Shown: positions 6,843 through 8,125 of the stretch, piece after piece
Layout of the letters: the number at the start of each line of letters is the position of its first letter
How positions within the stretch are numbered: the stretch's first letter is position 1
Origin: Desulfotignum sp.
Lineage (GTDB): Bacteria; Desulfobacterota; Desulfobacteria; Desulfobacterales; Desulfobacteraceae
Direction of reading: 5' to 3'
Length of the DNA: 8,125 nt
Assembly (NCBI GenBank): GCA_011390235.1
Contig: JAABSS010000503.1
Span: 1-8,125 of the forward strand
Notes under the pieces: model-generated
What the model saw: only the letters and a program-made list of their open reading frames with translations
Databases searched by the model: none
Told to the model about the DNA's origin: nothing
Program-made: the position numbers and the translations under genes

Positions 6843-7685
6843 TCACCTGACAAATTCTTTTTTCAATGACAGTTTCATGTCCGGTGCCTGTGTGGGTTTT
6901 TTTTGTGTTTCAAGGGCAGCACCGGCACAGGTATTGTCATCTTGAAAAAACTCGCCGATGCAGTACCGCAGGCGGTACCTGATGAGTTTGGAATTGACAT
7001 TGTCGGCAATGTCCAGGATGCCTTCAATGATCAGGGCCAGTTCAATGGAATCCTGCCGGGTCTGTTCCGTAAGCTTTTTGGACATGGGCAGGGCCAGCAC
7101 ATTGGCGTACAGCAGGCCGTAAAATGTGGTGAGCAGGGCCATGGCCACCCCTTTGCCGATCATTTCCGGGGACCCCATGTGGTGGAGGACATTTATCAGA
7201 CCGATGATGGTGCCCACAAACCCGAATACCGGCATGAGTTTGACCATGGTGTTGACCAGTTCCGCCTGGGACCGGCGGGCCGAAAGAAAACTGTCATATC
7301 TACGTTCCAGGGTTTTGAAAATAGTATACCGGTCATAGCCGTCCACCACCATTTCAACGCCCATTTTTAAAAAATCATTGTCGATTTCTCTGGATTCTGC
7401 ATCCAGGGCCATGTCTCCTTTGGAGCGCTTAATAATGGAAAGATTTTCAATTTCATCAATAATCCGGCTGAAATCTTTTTTGTCTTTGGAAAAAGCCCTG
7501 CGGATAGTGTCAAAAAGCGCTGAAAACAGGGAAAGCGGATAGGAAATCATACAACAGGTCAATGTGCCGGTTAAAACAATCAGATTGCTTTTGATGTTGG
7601 CAGAAAGTGATGACAGGTCTGAGACGGTGCCGGATAATATGACAAATACCACGATGCCGGAAACAGGCAAAATTTTTTGAAGCAT
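6843..7685 (-). CDS. MotA-like proton/ion channel subunit (MotA/TolQ/ExbB superfamily)
   Basis: Four-TM stator subunit of 280 residues. TM segments lie at about 7-20, 33-55, 147-168 and 179-200. The cytoplasmic loop contains KRSKGDMALDAE (86-97), which lines up with the RxxGxLALE element of MotA; R87 and D95 occupy the places of E. coli R90 and E98, with Asp for Glu. The channel motifs are KLMPVFGFVGTIIGLINVL (149-167; P152 like MotA P173) and GKGVAMALLTTFYGLLYAN (177-195). A C-terminal tail of about 50 residues is variable. The length and single large loop fit MotA better than TolQ or ExbB. Start: AAGGAG lies 6 nt before the ATG at 7685. It is the first gene of a two-gene unit with the MotB-like partner and follows a sigma-54 promoter candidate. 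Proton or sodium use cannot be decided. Confidence 0.85.
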   Translation of the reverse strand: MLQKILPVSGIVVFVILSGTVSDLSSLSANIKSNLIVLTGTLTCCMISYPLSLFSALFDTIRRAFSKDKKDFSRIIDEIENLSIIKRSKGDMALDAESREIDNDFLKMGVEMVVDGYDRYTIFKTLERRYDSFLSARRSQAELVNTMVKLMPVFGFVGTIIGLINVLHHMGSPEMIGKGVAMALLTTFYGLLYANVLALPMSKKLTEQTRQDSIELALIIEGILDIADNVNSKLIRYRLRYCIGEFFQDDNTCAGAALETQKKPTQAPDMKLSLKKEFVR

Positions 7686-7751
7686 GGGGCTCTCCTTGTT
7701 ATAAATCGCGCAACTGCAGCAGGATCTTTTTTTTTATACCAGAAGATTTAC

Positions 7752-7767
7752 AGCAGGATGTATGCCA
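7752..7767 (-). promoter_or_regulatory. Candidate sigma-54 (RpoN) promoter of the motA-like/motB-like pair
   Basis: On the minus strand TGGCATACATCCTGCT matches the -24/-12 consensus TGGCACRNNNNTTGCW at all positions except two (C6 to T, T12 to C). The invariant GG and GC are present with the required 10 nt between them. Expected start about 7741, leaving a leader of about 55 nt to the ATG at 7685. Sigma-54 control is common for flagellar and surface genes. Sequence match only. Confidence 0.5.
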
Positions 7768-7844
7768 AAAACCGGCAAAGTTTGAAAAGCTATAGAAATA
7801 AGAGGGTTATGACCGCAATTTCAAATGCTGTGGTTTGTGTTTTC

Positions 7845-7890
7845 CGGCAAAGGGAAATTATTTCCCATGCAAAAAGGGTGTATTTTGCCG
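7845..7890. promoter_or_regulatory. Palindrome with outer CGGCAAA/TTTGCCG arms, possible activator site
   Basis: GGGAAAT-T-ATTTCCC (7852-7866) is a perfect 15-bp palindrome. It is flanked by the inverted pair CGGCAAA (7845-7851) and TTTGCCG (7884-7890). The 9-mer CCGGCAAAG at 7844-7852 recurs at 7772-7780. Relative to the sigma-54 candidate the palindrome centres near -118, where enhancer-binding activators usually bind. The symmetry is observed; the role is inferred. Confidence 0.35.
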
Positions 7891-7918
7891 CAAATGTATT
7901 CAAAGACAGCCGAATTTG

Positions 7919-7978
7919 ACACCAGGGTCCGGCCGGCCGGCAGTGATGTAACACCAGGGTTCGGCCGGCCGGCCGTGA
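7919..7978. repeat. Two direct 28-bp GC-rich repeats with palindromic GGCCGGCC cores
   Basis: Copies at 7919-7946 and 7951-7978 (period 32 bp) match at 26 of 28 positions. Each begins ACACCAGGGT and ends GTGA. The cores are self-complementary: 12 bp at 7929-7940 and 14 bp at 7962-7975. Since each core is its own complement, the copies can also pair with each other as a stem of about 11 bp. They start about 16 nt past the LuxR-type gene's stop. No T-tract follows on either strand. Confidence 0.85.
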
Positions 7979-7993
7979 AATGGTAAGACGGTA

Positions 7994-8125
7994 TCAGGGA
8001 TTGGGTGAGGTCAGGCCTTTGGCCATGGCATATTTTGTCAGACCGGCAACCGTATGGATGCCGAGTTTGTCTTTGACGTTTTTGCGGTGGACATCAATGG
8101 TTTTGGCGCTCAAACACAGCCTGGC
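7994..8125 (-). CDS. LuxR/NarL-family response regulator or HTH regulator, C-terminal fragment
   Basis: Only the last 43 residues and the TGA stop (7996-7994) are in the window; the frame is open to the right edge. The residues LSAKTIDVHRKNVKDKLGIHT followed by VAGLTKYAMAKGL are the recognition helix and final helix of a LuxR-type HTH: the LS-x-KT-ID-VHRKN-K-KL pattern is characteristic. Such domains usually sit at the C-terminus of two-component response regulators. The unseen N-terminus would decide whether a receiver domain is present. It ends 309 bases upstream of the stator genes in the same orientation, so it could be their regulator, though LuxR-type proteins do not normally activate sigma-54 promoters. 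Confidence 0.85.
   Translation of the reverse strand, partial: ARLCLSAKTIDVHRKNVKDKLGIHTVAGLTKYAMAKGLTSPNP

Larger units (their letters stand above)
7686..7993. other. 308-base intergenic region between stator pair and LuxR-type gene
   Basis: No convincing gene. It holds the leader and sigma-54 promoter candidate of the stator genes (7752-7767), a palindrome with flanking CGGCAAA motifs (7772-7890) and two 28-bp GC-rich repeats (7919-7978). A plus-strand frame crossing most of it lacks any recognisable domain and runs through the promoter. Confidence 0.6.

Noticed and set aside
6225..6869. 214-residue plus-strand frame opposite the MotB-like gene
   Set aside because: Cys/Phe-rich shadow; the opposite strand encodes conserved OmpA motifs.
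7700..7735. Sigma-28 (flagellar) or sigma-70 promoter closer to the MotA-like gene
   Set aside because: No GCCGATAA-like box is present; TATAAA near 7731-7737 has no -35 at proper distance (TTGGCA is 24 nt away).
7677..7919. 80-residue plus-strand frame crossing the intergenic region, and a 37-residue version starting at 7809 after AGAGGG
   Set aside because: No domain, basic low-complexity content, runs through the sigma-54 candidate and into the MotA start; the ribosome site spacing for the short version is too tight.
7919..7978. CRISPR array
   Set aside because: Only two copies, separated by 4 nt rather than a spacer, and with palindromic GC cores.

Overview
The window looks like chromosome of a Desulfobacterota bacterium, probably a sulfate reducer of the Desulfobacteraceae type. 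That placement is an inference from protein style (a Wzy_C ligase fused to TPRs, a short HAMP membrane protein beginning with an RRNYFV-like N-terminus, a MotA/MotB pair) and moderate GC; no taxonomic marker is present. I see no phage, transposon, tRNA, rRNA or CRISPR.

Layout. (1) Bases 1-2223, plus strand: the 3' part of an O-antigen ligase/polymerase-family membrane protein with a C-terminal TPR region; its 5' end lies outside the window. (2) Bases 2213-4602, minus strand: a tight four-gene unit in the order HAD-like phosphatase, SurA-N-like membrane-anchored chaperone with a degenerate PPIase region, HAMP-only two-TM membrane protein, exported HExxH metalloprotease. A near-consensus sigma-70 promoter at 4611-4639 is placed so that its transcript would begin about 2 nt before the first ATG. 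(3) Bases 4841-5971, plus strand, divergent from that unit: an exported protein with about five TPRs, a repeat-bearing linker and a C-terminal SPOR domain. (4) Bases 6018-7685, minus strand: a MotA-like/MotB-like ion-driven stator pair, with a good sigma-54 promoter candidate upstream. (5) Bases 7686-7993: a 308-base non-coding stretch holding that promoter, a palindrome with flanking CGGCAAA motifs, and two copies of a 28-bp GC-rich repeat. (6) Bases 7994-8125, minus strand: the last 43 residues of a LuxR/NarL-type HTH regulator running off the right edge.

How they may work together: almost everything is an envelope function. The ligase handles surface polysaccharide, the four-gene unit looks like an envelope folding/proteolysis module, the SPOR-TPR protein probably sits at septal or denuded peptidoglycan, and the MotAB-like pair couples ion flow to work against peptidoglycan. 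The most distinctive items are the four-gene unit with its predicted leaderless start and the regulatory architecture upstream of the stator pair. I found nothing I can call with certainty a wholly new system.
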